From Fragilaria crotonensis (lineage: Eukaryota; Bacillariophyta; Fragilariophyceae; Fragilariales; Fragilariaceae), in contig JAKSYS010000098.1 of the NCBI GenBank assembly GCA_022925895.1, positions 59,281 through 123,280 on the forward strand: a stretch of 64,000 nucleotides of DNA, given 5' to 3'. The notes beneath the pieces were generated by a model. It ran no database searches. It worked only from the letters and a program-made list of their open reading frames with translations, and was not told the origin of the DNA. The position numbers and the translations under genes were made by a program. Of the stretch, positions 40,706 through 51,388 are shown piece after piece; the first letter of the stretch is position 1; each line of letters begins with the position of its first letter.

Positions 40706-43295
40706 ATGGCGTCGTTGGAATTTGACGAGTTGGGGTACCTCCCTCGTTTCCTTGAAGACAGCAGCAATTCAACAGGGGGAAATACGACGAACGCGTTGGT
40801 GCCTCCTAATGACTCAGTGATAGTGATTTCCACGCTTCGAACGTATGGAAGCATATACCTGGTTTTGATTGTAACCTTCTGTGTCTTGCGCAACCGATTC
40901 CCGCGCAGTTACAATGTCCGCAGTTGGGCTCCTGACATTCAAACAGACTTGGCAAAGATTTTTCGGCTCCGTCAGCTGGTTCTGGAGAGTTTGGTTTGTC
41001 GGTGACGATGATTTTCGGGAGCAATGTGGCATGGACGCACTCAGTTTCGTACGTATCTTGCGTTTCGGACTTCGGCTGGCCTTTGTGGGAGCATTCAACT
41101 CCATATGGCTTATTCCAATTTACGGTACCAGTCCAGTCGTAGAAGCGAACGAGCATATCACAGATCCTCTTGCCATGCTCACAGTCGGCTACATCCCTGC
41201 CGGCTCACCACGATTTATCGCCACAGTGATTGCTGCGTACATTCAGTTCGGAGTGATGATGTACCTACTACTAAAAGAGTTTGAATGGTTCACCGAAAAT
41301 CGTCACAAATACCTCATGGCCTTAGAACCAAGGAACTACACCGTCTACGTCAGTCACATTCCCTGAATACCGTACTAGCGCTAAGCTGGTGGACTACTTT
41401 CGATCATGCTTCTCGCCGCACGCCGTTCTTGAAGCGCACATCGCGCTGAAGATTCCACGCTTGAAAAGCAATTCAAAATTCGAGAAAAGTTGGTGAACAA
41501 ACTCGAACATGCTATTAATGTGAAGCAAGTGACCGGTAAGAATCCAACTCACCGAAGCATTCTGGCGGGCCGCACCACAAAGGTGGACTCGATAGAGACC
41601 TACTCGGACGAATTGAAGCAGATTAACGAGGAAATTGAGCGTCAGGTTCTCGGAATTGAAGAGAGAAACAATCCGATGTCTTTTCGGGCGGATATTGAAG
41701 CCGAGGGAGGGTCCTTGTTGTACACTGGCAGCCTCAGGGGTGGAGAATCCATTTCTTCTCTCGGAATGGACAGGCAAAGAATAGATCCGAAGCTTTCTGG
41801 GCTTTACGACGATATTCCAGAAATCGATGAGAGCAAGCCACTGAGCCGCAGCAGCATGGCTTTATCAGACCACCTCCGCACAACTGTCAGATCTGCGACT
41901 GGAAAATTGAAATCAGCAGATGGGGACGCCGCTGCTTCAGGGTTGTCACTCATCATGGGTCACCAAGACGGCGAACCTCGCGAGGCTGGATTCGTGACTT
42001 TCACCAGTATCAAGACTACTCAAGCTGCGTTGCAGCAAATTCATCACGAGGTGCCATTCTGTATGGAGGTTGCGGAAGCCCCACAACCAGAGGACATATT
42101 CTGGGGAAACGTCGGTAAATCGCACGGGACTCTGCAGCTTGGGAAGCTTCTCAGTGTTAGCTTGACCGCTCTTTTATGCCTCGTGTGGACTGTTCCTATC
42201 GCCTTTATTGCATCAATGACCGAAGTGCAGTCGCTGAAGGGCACACTGCCGTTTTTGGCCGCTTGGAGCGACGCCTGGCCACCTTTGGACTTGGTGCTTG
42301 CGCAACTTGCACCCCTCATTTTGATTTTGGTTAAGATGTTGCTACCGTTCCTTTTGGGTGTATTCAGTAAAATGGAGGGTCCAGTGTCTTCCTCAGTTTT
42401 GGAAGCATCCCTGTTTTTCAAGCTTGCAATGTTCGCCATCATTCAAACTTTCTTTGTGTCGACCTTTTCTGGTTCGATTACTTCTGAGCTCACGAACATT
42501 CTTGAGAATCCAACCTCTGTCGTTGATTTACTGGCGAACAGTATTCCAGGGCAAAGTTCATATTTCATGCAGATTTTGTTTGTTCAGACTTTTCTCGGCC
42601 AAGGTCTTGAGCTTCTCCGAGTGACACCGATCGCCAAAGCGGCCATCAGGTCTCTAGTGGGACCAAACTTGACGGAAAAAGAGCGCAACACCTCTTGGCT
42701 TGGACTCAGCCCGCTTGCTGACCCAGGAGACTTTGGATTCGCCGACACCCTTTCCAACGGAATCCTTTACTTCATGGTTGTCTTCGTGTACGGCACTCTC
42801 GCCCCTGTCACCAATTGGTTTTTGGCGTTCTGTTTCATCCTTATGATCAGTGGGTATCGGAATCAGCTTATATTCATCTACCCTCCAACTCCGGATAGTG
42901 GCGGTCAACTCTGGATCCAATTCTTTAGAATATCCCAGACGATGGTCTTGATTGCAGAGATCACAATCATCGGTTTCCTGGCTCTCAAGAAGGCTGCAAT
43001 CGCTGTTCCACTCATGATTCCGTTGATCATCACCACCATTTTGTTCAACTTTTATATTAGTCAGAGACATTTCCTCGTGTCCCAACGTTTACCTTCTCGC
43101 GCTGCTCTCAAGAAGGATTTGCAAAATCAGGAGGAGGGTCAACTGGACATGTCCTTCGTCCGCGGCGAATACCTTCAGGAAGCATTGAAGTCGAAGGAGG
43201 CAATCTACCCAGAGAACTCCCGTATGTTCTTACAAATGGAATTGCAACAATCTGAGTTCATGACACCGCCTGGATCTGAGAATGAGTTTTACTAA
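40706..43295 (+). CDS. OSCA/CSC1-like channel, copy 2 (three frameshifts)
   Basis: Paralogue of the gene at 33897. The first frame (MASLEFDELGY…NVRSWAPDIQTDLA) breaks near 40955, continuing SWFWRVWFVGDDDFREQCGMD. It breaks near 41363 in ccc (…YVSHIP|EYRTSAKLV) and near 41480, then stays open from 41490 to 43295 (601 aa). The pore domain is complete, with APQPEDIFWGNVGKS, SYFMQILFVQTFLGQGLELLR and RNQLIFIYPPTPDSGG. The cytosolic loop is only about 200 residues, roughly half that of copy 1, retaining LEHAINVKQ-TGKNPTH and EAGFVTFTSIKTTQAALQ. The breaks are single-base changes without splice signals. They may be assembly errors, or copy 2 may be decaying after the Copia insertion next to its promoter. 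Confidence 0.75.
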
Positions 43296-44140
43296 GGGTG
43301 TGATTCTGTTGGAGTGGAGCATTCTTTGTCGTTTGGGACTATACTCTGCACTAAACAACGGACACCTACTTTCAGCCTCGTACTCCAGGGGTATACTGTT
43401 GACATCATTACAGATCTATAACTGGAGTTATAAATAGTGATTTATGGCCCAATGAACAGCAACGAATAGGTGACCGAAATCTCGACCACGAAAATAAATC
43501 CAGATTTGCGACCACATTATGCTAGTAGTCCATGTCCTTATAGGCAGTGCCTCTGGCTCGCCAAAGATGCTTGCCACACGACCAATGTCCTATGTCCCAT
43601 GGTTGCAATGTTGCATCCAGATTGACAGGATTGTATTCCCATTGCCTATACCTGGTGTGCGAGTATGCGATGTCATGGAAAGCTATGATCCTGATAGAGT
43701 TTGGACAGTACACGCTACTTCGATGAGAGATATGAGATATACAGTATCATATTAGACAGCATCCGAAATCTTGTCGAACTCTTCTCCATGCATACTCGGA
43801 GTTGCTAGTGCTAGACTCTTAGAGAGGTGCTACGATACGAGCAGGCTGAAGGGCTCGACCTACTTGATACTGGTGTACAGCGTACGGTGTACCGGTAGAG
43901 AGTTCATGAAATTCCGTAATGTACTTGGAGCTTGGAGGATGAATTACGCCGATTGACATGCGGAACATCGAAACATCGTAAGAACACGATCTCCTATTAG
44001 AGTGAAGAAGGAGTGATTGAAATGACGACGAACTTGACCTCGGGACGTGGTTCAAGTGCTGCAACAACATTGCAGATTCGCATGTCATCCCTCCTACTGT
44101 ACGTTGACTGGGAAAGAAGCGTCTAAACAATCAAAGCCAA
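43296..44140. other. Intergenic, nothing recognised
   Basis: 845 bp after OSCA-2. Scattered gtac words (43700-43720, 43870-43900). No gene supported. Confidence 0.4.
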
Positions 44141-44620
44141 TGGGTTATCGAACCGTACAATTCATCACAATCCTTGTCCTCTCTTGCTTTCGAGGTGACT
44201 GCGGGTTTCGTTCGCAATTTCGGGAGGACGTCAAACCATGCTGCGTTATTAGCGCCAGCTCCTTCCGACGCGAGGTTCCAGATCCATCGTGAAATTTCAA
44301 CAACCATTCCATCATCTGAGCGATCCAAGGCAACAACACTTTTCTATCACGACGAGAACGAAGATGAACGGCGACGTATTGAACTTACCAATAGTTTCCT
44401 CAAAGCCTCTCGCACATCGTTTAAGAATTTCGAAGGCGCAACAGATTCCCTCCTTGACAAGAATCCGCTGATTGCATTTGGAATCTTTATTGGGCTGGGA
44501 TTGTTTGTTGCTTACATTTCTGGCTTTGCGATTTTGGATGGATACATTGATTCAACTAACCCCTTGGATAATGCGGCAGTTCCCTATTGGAACGAAGATC
44601 TTTCTACGCCGCAGTCTTGA
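44141..44620 (+). CDS. Small plastid-targeted single-span membrane protein (one frameshift)
   Basis: The ATG at 44141 starts a hydrophobic leader (MGYRTVQFITILVLS). The reading then needs a one-base shift near 44180 to give SLAFEVTAGFVRNFGRTS, a signal peptide followed by an A-F cleavage context. The mature part has a charged stretch (YHDENEDERRRIELTNSFLK), one membrane span (NPLIAFGIFIGLGLFVAYIS) and a short acidic end (NAAVPYWNEDLS). Length about 158 aa. I do not recognise the family. Size, single span and plastid leader would fit a thylakoid accessory protein, but this is inference only. Confidence 0.55.
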   Translation, partial: WVIEPYNSSQSLSSLAFEVTAGFVRNFGRTSNHAALLAPAPSDARFQIHREISTTIPSSERSKATTLFYHDENEDERRRIELTNSFLKASRTSFKNFEGATDSLLDKNPLIAFGIFIGLGLFVAYISGFAILDGYIDSTNPLDNAAVPYWNEDLSTPQS

Positions 44621-44896
44621 GAGTTGGGATGGGATTGTGCATAATGGATATTCATTGCTTGTCAGCACGTATCTGTACAAAACTGTTTCTTGCTTCTGAC
44701 GGCAATCGCTTTTTATGATAAAGTTCTAGTAAAAACTATCTCTTTATAGCATTTTATTAGTCTGCAGGCACACCGTTTCTGCTGTCGTAGGGCGACTCCT
44801 CGCATGAACAAAAAAGCAACTCCAAGGAGGTCATGCGGTGAATGCTACGAACAAAACAGCATCGAATCGCATGGAAACAGAAAACTGCTAGCACGT

Positions 44897-46019
44897 TTAG
44901 TAATCGTCGTCCTCGGCATCCTCCTCTTCTCGCCTTACGGATGGTGATAGTCTCACAGCCTTGACAAAGTTGAGTGGAATTGTCACCATGCGTCCCTTCT
45001 TGTTAATAATCAAGTCCATAGAATTTCGTTCCAAGAGCTTGCCACGAAGGACGCGGTTAGATTCCCATGGATCTTGCGTTTCTACAATAACGTCAAACCC
45101 TCGATAGGCATCAAACTCGCGTTGCGAGTCCAACACGTCTGTATCGCTAGGTGTGGTGAGAATAACCTCATGTCGAGACAAGATTTGCAAGTCGTCCTCC
45201 ACTTGCTCCAGGCCATCGAGAATTGCCTTTGCAATGGTTGATATCTTGAGGAGTCAACCATGTAGTTTTGATGGAATCCTTCTCGACCGGTGCACGTTCA
45301 AAGTCCCCAAGTTGCTCGTCCGTAAATCCCGCCATATCCTCGCGAGTTTCCCGGTCCAGTGGCAGCTTCTCAAGATCGCGGTCCATCGCTAACTCCATGT
45401 CAATTGTTTCGTCTTCGCCCTCCTGACGAGGAGCCAATCTGTTCTTCTCAATCTCATCTTCGACTGCGGTGTCTCTTTCCCAGAGAAACGCATCCTCTTC
45501 ATCGGGGATGATATCGTCCGGATTCGGATTGTCTGGATTAAGATACTGCACTGGACCGGGCGATTCATACACCACTTCTGGACCACCTTGATATTGCGGA
45601 ACTTGTGAGAAATCATTTTCAATGGCAATGACCACGGACGTTAGAAACCACGTGACATCTCGAACAGTCGATCCCACAGTGGCCGCACTGAGGGTGATGA
45701 TCTCTGCTTGTTGGCGCCATGGTGCGTCAATTGGGTCTTCGCATCCTCTCGTTTCTCCCCGGCGCCAGGGTTGATGGGGAATAGGGTGATTGGCTTCGTC
45801 GTAGTCCAAACCGTAAATGTCTGCGGGGTCAATCACGTCAGGTGGTTCGATTTCTTGAGTAGGAGTGGGACCGTCGAAATCGACAACACGGGAGGGTGGT
45901 CGTTGTGCGGACAAGGCAACGGTCAACGACGAGCGATGGAATGTGGCGGGTTTGTGCAGCACAAAGGCATGAGTAGTCACTGCAGTAGTGCAGAGGAATT
46001 GAAGGAATGAGCGGCGCAT
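44897..46019 (-). CDS. rimP: Plastid ribosome maturation factor RimP-like (one frameshift)
   Basis: ATG at 46019. Leader [31 protein letters not shown] is a signal peptide plus plastid-type cleavage context and basic, Ser-rich transit region. A long acidic Pro/Asp/Glu-rich middle (45410-45900) has no counterpart in bacterial RimP. The C-terminal third reads, across a one-base shift near 45238, [13 protein letters not shown] then [20 protein letters not shown] and [12 protein letters not shown]…[20 protein letters not shown]. This is the RimP pattern Y-(V/L)-EVS-PG-DR-L followed by an Sm-like barrel. RimP helps mature the small ribosomal subunit, here presumably the plastid 30S. Ends [12 protein letters not shown]. 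Confidence 0.65.
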
Positions 46020-46824
46020 TCTAACAATGTGAAACTAGTATTTGATTTCTGTTTTTCGTTGGAGCAATTGAGATGTGTTTGAGTTCTTCTCAGTACAGTT
46101 TTAGCGCAACACAATTGGACTGTTGGTCTCAGCTGCAGTGATGTTGGATTTCTGTCAACGATCCACACATCAAAGCAAGGGTTATCAGTTGGCAGAGTGT
46201 CGTTTCTTCCAGAACTCCTGAACTCGAACTGATGGTTGGGGTTACGGTACTGTATCTGTCACTGTCCACTGATCCTGGGGGTAAGAAATGAAGGTCTGTG
46301 TCCCTGTGGCATCGCCACCAACGACACTTTTTCTTCCTCAATTACTCCTTAGAAGTAAGGTTGGATTTTATCCTAAACGAATAAGATTCCTGCTCATAAC
46401 CTTTTTAATGGACAACACATATATATAAAAGTCTTGAAAGGAATCAGATCGTTCCACGCATTGCAAGCCAGTCAAAAAAGAACCCAATTCGCAAGGGGAT
46501 GAAGAAACCTTGGTTGACCGATACGCTATATACGAGGTTGTGTACGACTACATGGAGCGCATGTAAACATTTCACTGATTCGTTGGTTGGCGCCTACTCG
46601 TCTAGGACGCTGCATACACACAGCAAGGTGTTCTAAACTATCTGTTGGAAGGTTGGGAATACTGACATTCTGTATCCAGGCCTTTCCTCGTTAGCGACGC
46701 GCACGGTGCCATCCGGAAAGGCAACAGAGACCGGAGGGGTACGCTAGAGCAATCAATCGTCATTTCGAATTACAAAGTGCCGAATCTCATTTGTTATTGC
46801 TAGAATAGTGTAGCAGAACAAAAA
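46020..46824. promoter_or_regulatory. Divergent intergenic region RimP / HA-domain gene, with TATA-like box
   Basis: 805 bp between head-to-head genes. tatatataaaag at 46420-46431 is the clearest TATA-like word in the window, 394 bp before the ATG at 46825. A start site about 30 bp downstream of it is plausible, implying a long 5' leader or an unseen intron. Confidence 0.4.
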
Positions 46825-49800
46825 ATGTCAACGGGAGCAACTGAAACTGCGGCGGCGGCGGTACAACTACCGAGTAAGAAGCGAAAAGCATCACATGATT
46901 CTGCCGTCGCCGCGACGGCTGCTGCTGCGGCGGCTGCCTCGACGGCTTCTACTACAACGACGACTACGACAACACCAACAACTCCAGCCGTGGTACCTCG
47001 AAAGGAATCCGAAGGCGGTTCCCAGGCATCAGAGGGTACAGTCTCTTTTAAAAGCACATTGGACGGAACTTCGCTCGGAGGTGTGTCATCGAACAAGGTA
47101 AGGACCAATTTCCCGCCAAAAAAACGAAAAGCATCGTTTGATATAATGAGTTTGACATCCACATCGGATGGTCCATTGCGGAAACGAAAATTATCCGAGG
47201 GACGACCGCGACTTTCGTCCGTGGGAAGTATTGACGATGCGGCTTTGGGTTTGGGACCCTTGGATGTATCGGCAGGTAGTGCGGCAATAGCGGATGGATT
47301 GATTGGCTGTGACAATATGACTTTGGAATCGCATACGTTAGATAATGATCACGAGACCGTTATGACCATTCCGGTGCCACAGACGTCCACTGGAGCGCTC
47401 GATCATTTGGAAGCACTTGGAGACGAAGCGTCCATTGCGAGGTTCAGACAACGTGCGAGTATTCGAGATGAGGAAGAATCGCAAGCATCATCGTCGAACA
47501 ATACCATGGCAAACGGGGATCGACAACTGCTGATTGAAGCACTCATGGGAAATTCACTTAGACGGAGAGATAGACTGGAATCATGGGGTGGTATGTCTGA
47601 TATTTCTCTCACGATGGGAAGCACTGGCTTTAGCGCTGGCGACGCTCCGTTCATGGGAGAGGGCACAGCAGCTGCTGCGGCAATCGCAGCTTCAGCTCTT
47701 CAGAGACCATTCCTAGAGGATGAATCAGACGAGTCGACTGCATCAGAAGCCGACAAACCTGTGCCGTCAAAGATTTCACTGGGAAGAGATCGGTTGTATT
47801 CAATAGCATCGCTGGGAGAACCCTCAGTCAACGGTGCCTACGAGATGGGGCCAGACTTGCAACTGTACGTGGCTGCGGCGATGGCGAATGTAGGAGACCA
47901 TTTGGCAGAACTTGCCGGTGTTGTTGAGATTGTCGCAGGTGGTTCAAATAGTGTTGGTTCTGATCTGTTGAAGGATATCATTAGGGACGATCACTCTGAT
48001 GTCATGAGTACTGCGTCATCATTGCCAGAGATTCAGGCAGAGCTTAGACGGCAAAGACAAGAAGATCGAGCTGCTGGACGAACTAGGTCCTTGTCCACCT
48101 CATCCAATCCCCTTTCTGTTGACTATGATGCTGTTGCTGCTGCGGTTGACGCCGCTGAAGCTGCGACTGGTGCGTTGGGTTTGACGAGCTTTGGAGGTTC
48201 CGGACGATCGAGAGCTGACGACTCGAACAGCAGTCTTTTGCCGCTGATACCTTCGTCATCGAATAAGGATGACCGTGATATGGAGGCGATGCGAGCACGC
48301 GCAAGAGCAGCCGCTGGTTATATACCGCCAGAAAATCTCAAACCAGGCGAAATTCCACCGCCCTCCACCAAAAAACGGCCGAAACCAACGACGCCTCACC
48401 ACAAAACAATATACAACAAAGCGAGACACCACAGCTTCGTGCCTGAGCAGACTTACTCAATGTATAATGCTGCGAACAAGGCATCATCCCAAAAGTGGGA
48501 TGAAATGTATGAGTGCTTGGTGGAGTTTGTCGAAGAACAAAAGGTGGACACCCGGGGTATGACTGAGAAGGAAAGAAAGGAGGTCGAGTGGGATGGAAAT
48601 GTCCCTACCACGTACAGGACAAAGGATGGCAAGGCACTTGGGCGATGGATTAATAATCAGCGGTCTGCGAAGCACAAGGAGTGCTTAAGAAAGAGAGAGA
48701 AATAAAGCTGATGAGCACCGGGCTTAAGTGGAGTGTCTTGTCAACGAATTCATGGCAGGACATGATGGAGGAGCTGCAGTTATATGTTTCAGAGAAGACT
48801 AAGGATGGTTCCGAGTGGGATGGAAACGTCCCAACGAACTACAAGATTAAGGGAGGTACTTGTTTGGATGAAGATGGGGAAGAGCGGAATCTGGGGCGGT
48901 GGATCAACCGGCAGCGAAGTCTGTATCAATCTGGCAAGCTCCGAAAGGATCGAGAAGCTGTAAGATGATGTCACAATCGCATCATTGTGTACTTTGCTCA
49001 TGGAATGTTCATCTCATGTTTGTTCTTCTGTTCTAGGAGCTTGAAGCCATTGGTCTCAAGTGGTCTGTTCTATCGACAACATCCTGGCAATCTATGTATG
49101 AAACTCTGGTGGAGTATGTCGAGGAACGCAAGACGATTGATGGCGATTGGGACGGGAATGTCCCTGCGAACTATAAAACAACCGACATACCCCCCAAGGC
49201 GCTCGGAAGGTGGATCAATCGCCAGCGAACGGCTCACCAGAAACACAAGCTCAAGGGAGAATTTGCGGACAAGCTGAATGCGCTAGGACTCAAATGGTCA
49301 GTCCATGAAAGACGGTCAATTGTGCCCATGTCGCAATTGCCAACGCCGATCAAGAGCAATGTGACTGTCGTTGCACCACCGCGAACTGCCCCGAGCAACC
49401 CTCCAGGACCAATTGCTGCCGCTGCTGCAAGGTTTGCTGCAGCCAAAGTCGATACCGCCCGACCTGATGCAATCACGTCGAATGTTGCTGTTTCGGCGAC
49501 AGCCAAGCCGAGTAGCACTGCAAGTACCACGACCAAACCAAAGGATGCTGCATCGATGCGAACCGTTTCTGCTACGATCAAGGAAGATGCTGCTGCCGGG
49601 ACCGGCACTCAGACCGTTGAGGTTGGAGCACTTCCAAGTCCAGCTATACGTTCTGCTCCCGCCAGGCTTCCTCCGACAAGCTCATTGTCAGTACCAAGCA
49701 GTGCCGGACAGCAAGCAGTTCCTAAGTCAACCGTTGCCGCGTCAAAAACTCCAGTTAAAGTTGAAAGCAAGGAAAAATCCGGTGACCAAACTCCCAGTGA

Positions 49801-49834
49801 TGCCTCAGCAAGGTTGGCTTCGATCCACTCATGA
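46825..49834 (+). CDS. Nuclear-type protein with three helicase-associated (HA) domains
   Basis: ATG at 46825. The N-terminal 450 residues are low complexity (Ala, Ser and Thr runs) with three basic Lys/Arg motifs, PSKKRKASHD, PPKKRKASFD and LRKRKLSEG, all NLS-like. Three HA domains (PF03457 type, W…Y..L..YV…WDGNVP.NYK…LGRWIN.QR) follow at about 48490-48670, 48735-48960 and 49060-49290, joined by GLKWSVL linkers; no helicase core is present. A 77-bp intron (48960-49036, gtaaga…ttctag) splits them in phase 0 between HA2 and the linker to HA3. One missing base near 48686 shifts the frame inside the HA1-HA2 linker. The C-terminus is again Ala/Thr/Pro/Lys-rich. HA domains are small helical DNA-binding modules, often repeated in diatom proteins. 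Likely a chromatin or transcription factor; target unknown. Confidence 0.7.
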
Positions 49835-50158
49835 AGAACAAAGCTTGCGCAGATGATGAACCAGCGACCAATCCGATTTTACCCATGAAACGAGTTGGCC
49901 AAGTCCATGTCGGAAAATAGCTTTATTGACGCTGTAACTGCCTTTCCTGACATCGAACTTGAGAGGTCGATGCATCGCTTGCGAGGATCCTATGGAGTTT
50001 TAATGATACCTGTAGGTTTTCTGCACTAATTGGTGCAAGTAAGATCATTCTATTTCGTCAATACAACTGTCTGTATAGTCAACTACTTGCACATTTACAA
50101 GTTGTTGACAGCCCAAATTCAAAGGCAATGGTCAAAATCACTCCACCAAAGCTAAAGA
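49835..50158. other. Convergent intergenic region
   Basis: 324 bp between the 3' ends of the HA-domain gene and the rubredoxin gene. No gene seen. Confidence 0.5.
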
Positions 50159-50683
50159 TCAAGATTGGAGCATCACCTCCATCAAGTGTCGTTCCGACAC
50201 GGTCACCAACCTTTTCGCATAACGACGGCGGGGACCAGAGCATTGCGGGCATCGGAAGCCGGGACCTTGTTCTTCAAAAAACATTCCAGCACATTCAGCC
50301 TGAGTGGTATAATATATGTATATGTGCGAGAATGGCAATGGTGAATGGTCGTCCAATGTTGCAACGAAAAAACGTTTTGAGAAAATTATTCAACAGTGAA
50401 TGCATCAAGAAGTATAGGCACAACGAGCCTTGGGACTCACACGATTGTAAATGTAACCGCAATCCTTGCAGACCCATTCGCCTTCCCAGTATTTTGATGC
50501 CGCTGCCTTTTCAGAAGCGGTCTGCTCTTTCGTCTTGCGGTTGCCGAACACCATGTTCAGGCTGGTGGTGGTTGACGGTGCAACTGCATTTTTGCGGGTC
50601 ACTGCAGCTAATGGCTGCACAGTGAAAGCTTGAGTGCAAGCAACAAGAAGAAGGAGGAGGAGAGTAGCAACAAAGGATTTCAT
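50159..50683 (-). CDS. Plastid-targeted rubredoxin-type protein
   Basis: Two exons, 50441-50683 and 50159-50299, with a 141-bp GT-AG intron (gtgagt…actcag) between codons; product 127 aa, no frameshift. The leader MKSFVATLLLLLLVACTQAF|TVQP is a signal peptide with plastid-type cleavage context. A Thr/Ser/Lys-rich transit part runs to about residue 45. The core has the two rubredoxin-type knuckles CKDCGYIYNR and, after the splice, CPQCSGPRRRY, giving four Cys for one Fe. The loop between them (AECAGMFFEEQGPGF) is shorter than in typical rubredoxins, which carry PPGT-F--LP-DW-CP. A role in plastid electron transfer or photosystem assembly would fit plastid rubredoxins in plants and cyanobacteria. 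No C-terminal membrane anchor is seen. Confidence 0.75.
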
Positions 50684-51388
50684 GTCGATTTATTAAGGAG
50701 AGTAGTTGATCAAAAGATTGTGACGCAGAGCAATAATAACTGCAAAGACCACATCGCATCATGGCGGATAACGAATCCACGGTGTCAGAGTTGGTGATGA
50801 TGTCAGTGATCCGTTGTCAGTTGATTTTCGCGTCGGTTGTCGGTTCCCGAGTCATCGGGTCGGAAAGGGTCACGCAGGCACGCATGCCTCATTTTTTGAA
50901 GGAAAAAATTGAGGGGTAGTTGTACCATATCGACGTATCCAATTTGAGCAATACTATGCATATCGTCTGCAGTAGTGGTAGGCTATTTAAGTACTAATCG
51001 GAGCACTCCAGCATGTCTAGTAGTAGAGGCGATTCACAATGAGAGCACAAGCCAAATAAAGTTGTTCCAGTAGCATTAGCAGCCTAATGTTGATCGTGTT
51101 CCAAATGTGATTTATTTTGTCAAGCACGTGAACTACTTTTGCTGATGAGCAGGGCTTCGATCGTCGTAACCCGATGGATGAGGATTTCCCTCGATGATGG
51201 TGGCTAATTGAATGCTCAAGTGTCGAATAGACAAACAAAGAGCCACCATGAAGAGAGCCGGGATTGGCCATCTGCGCAACACTATAGCACTAACAATGGA
51301 ACCGGCCAATCCGCAAAACTTTGCGCGTTGAATAACTTTCAGGGCATTGCGACAGCAAGCACATTGCTTGGAATGATGTTTCCAAGGG
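50684..51388. other. Intergenic, nothing recognised
   Basis: 705 bp between the start of the rubredoxin gene and the end of the oxygenase gene, both on minus. No gene supported. Confidence 0.4.

Noticed and set aside
46800-47315. 171-aa open frame on minus, antisense to the HA-domain gene
   Set aside because: It is the mirror of Ala/Ser/Thr codon runs; no domain, and the + strand frame has NLS motifs and HA domains.
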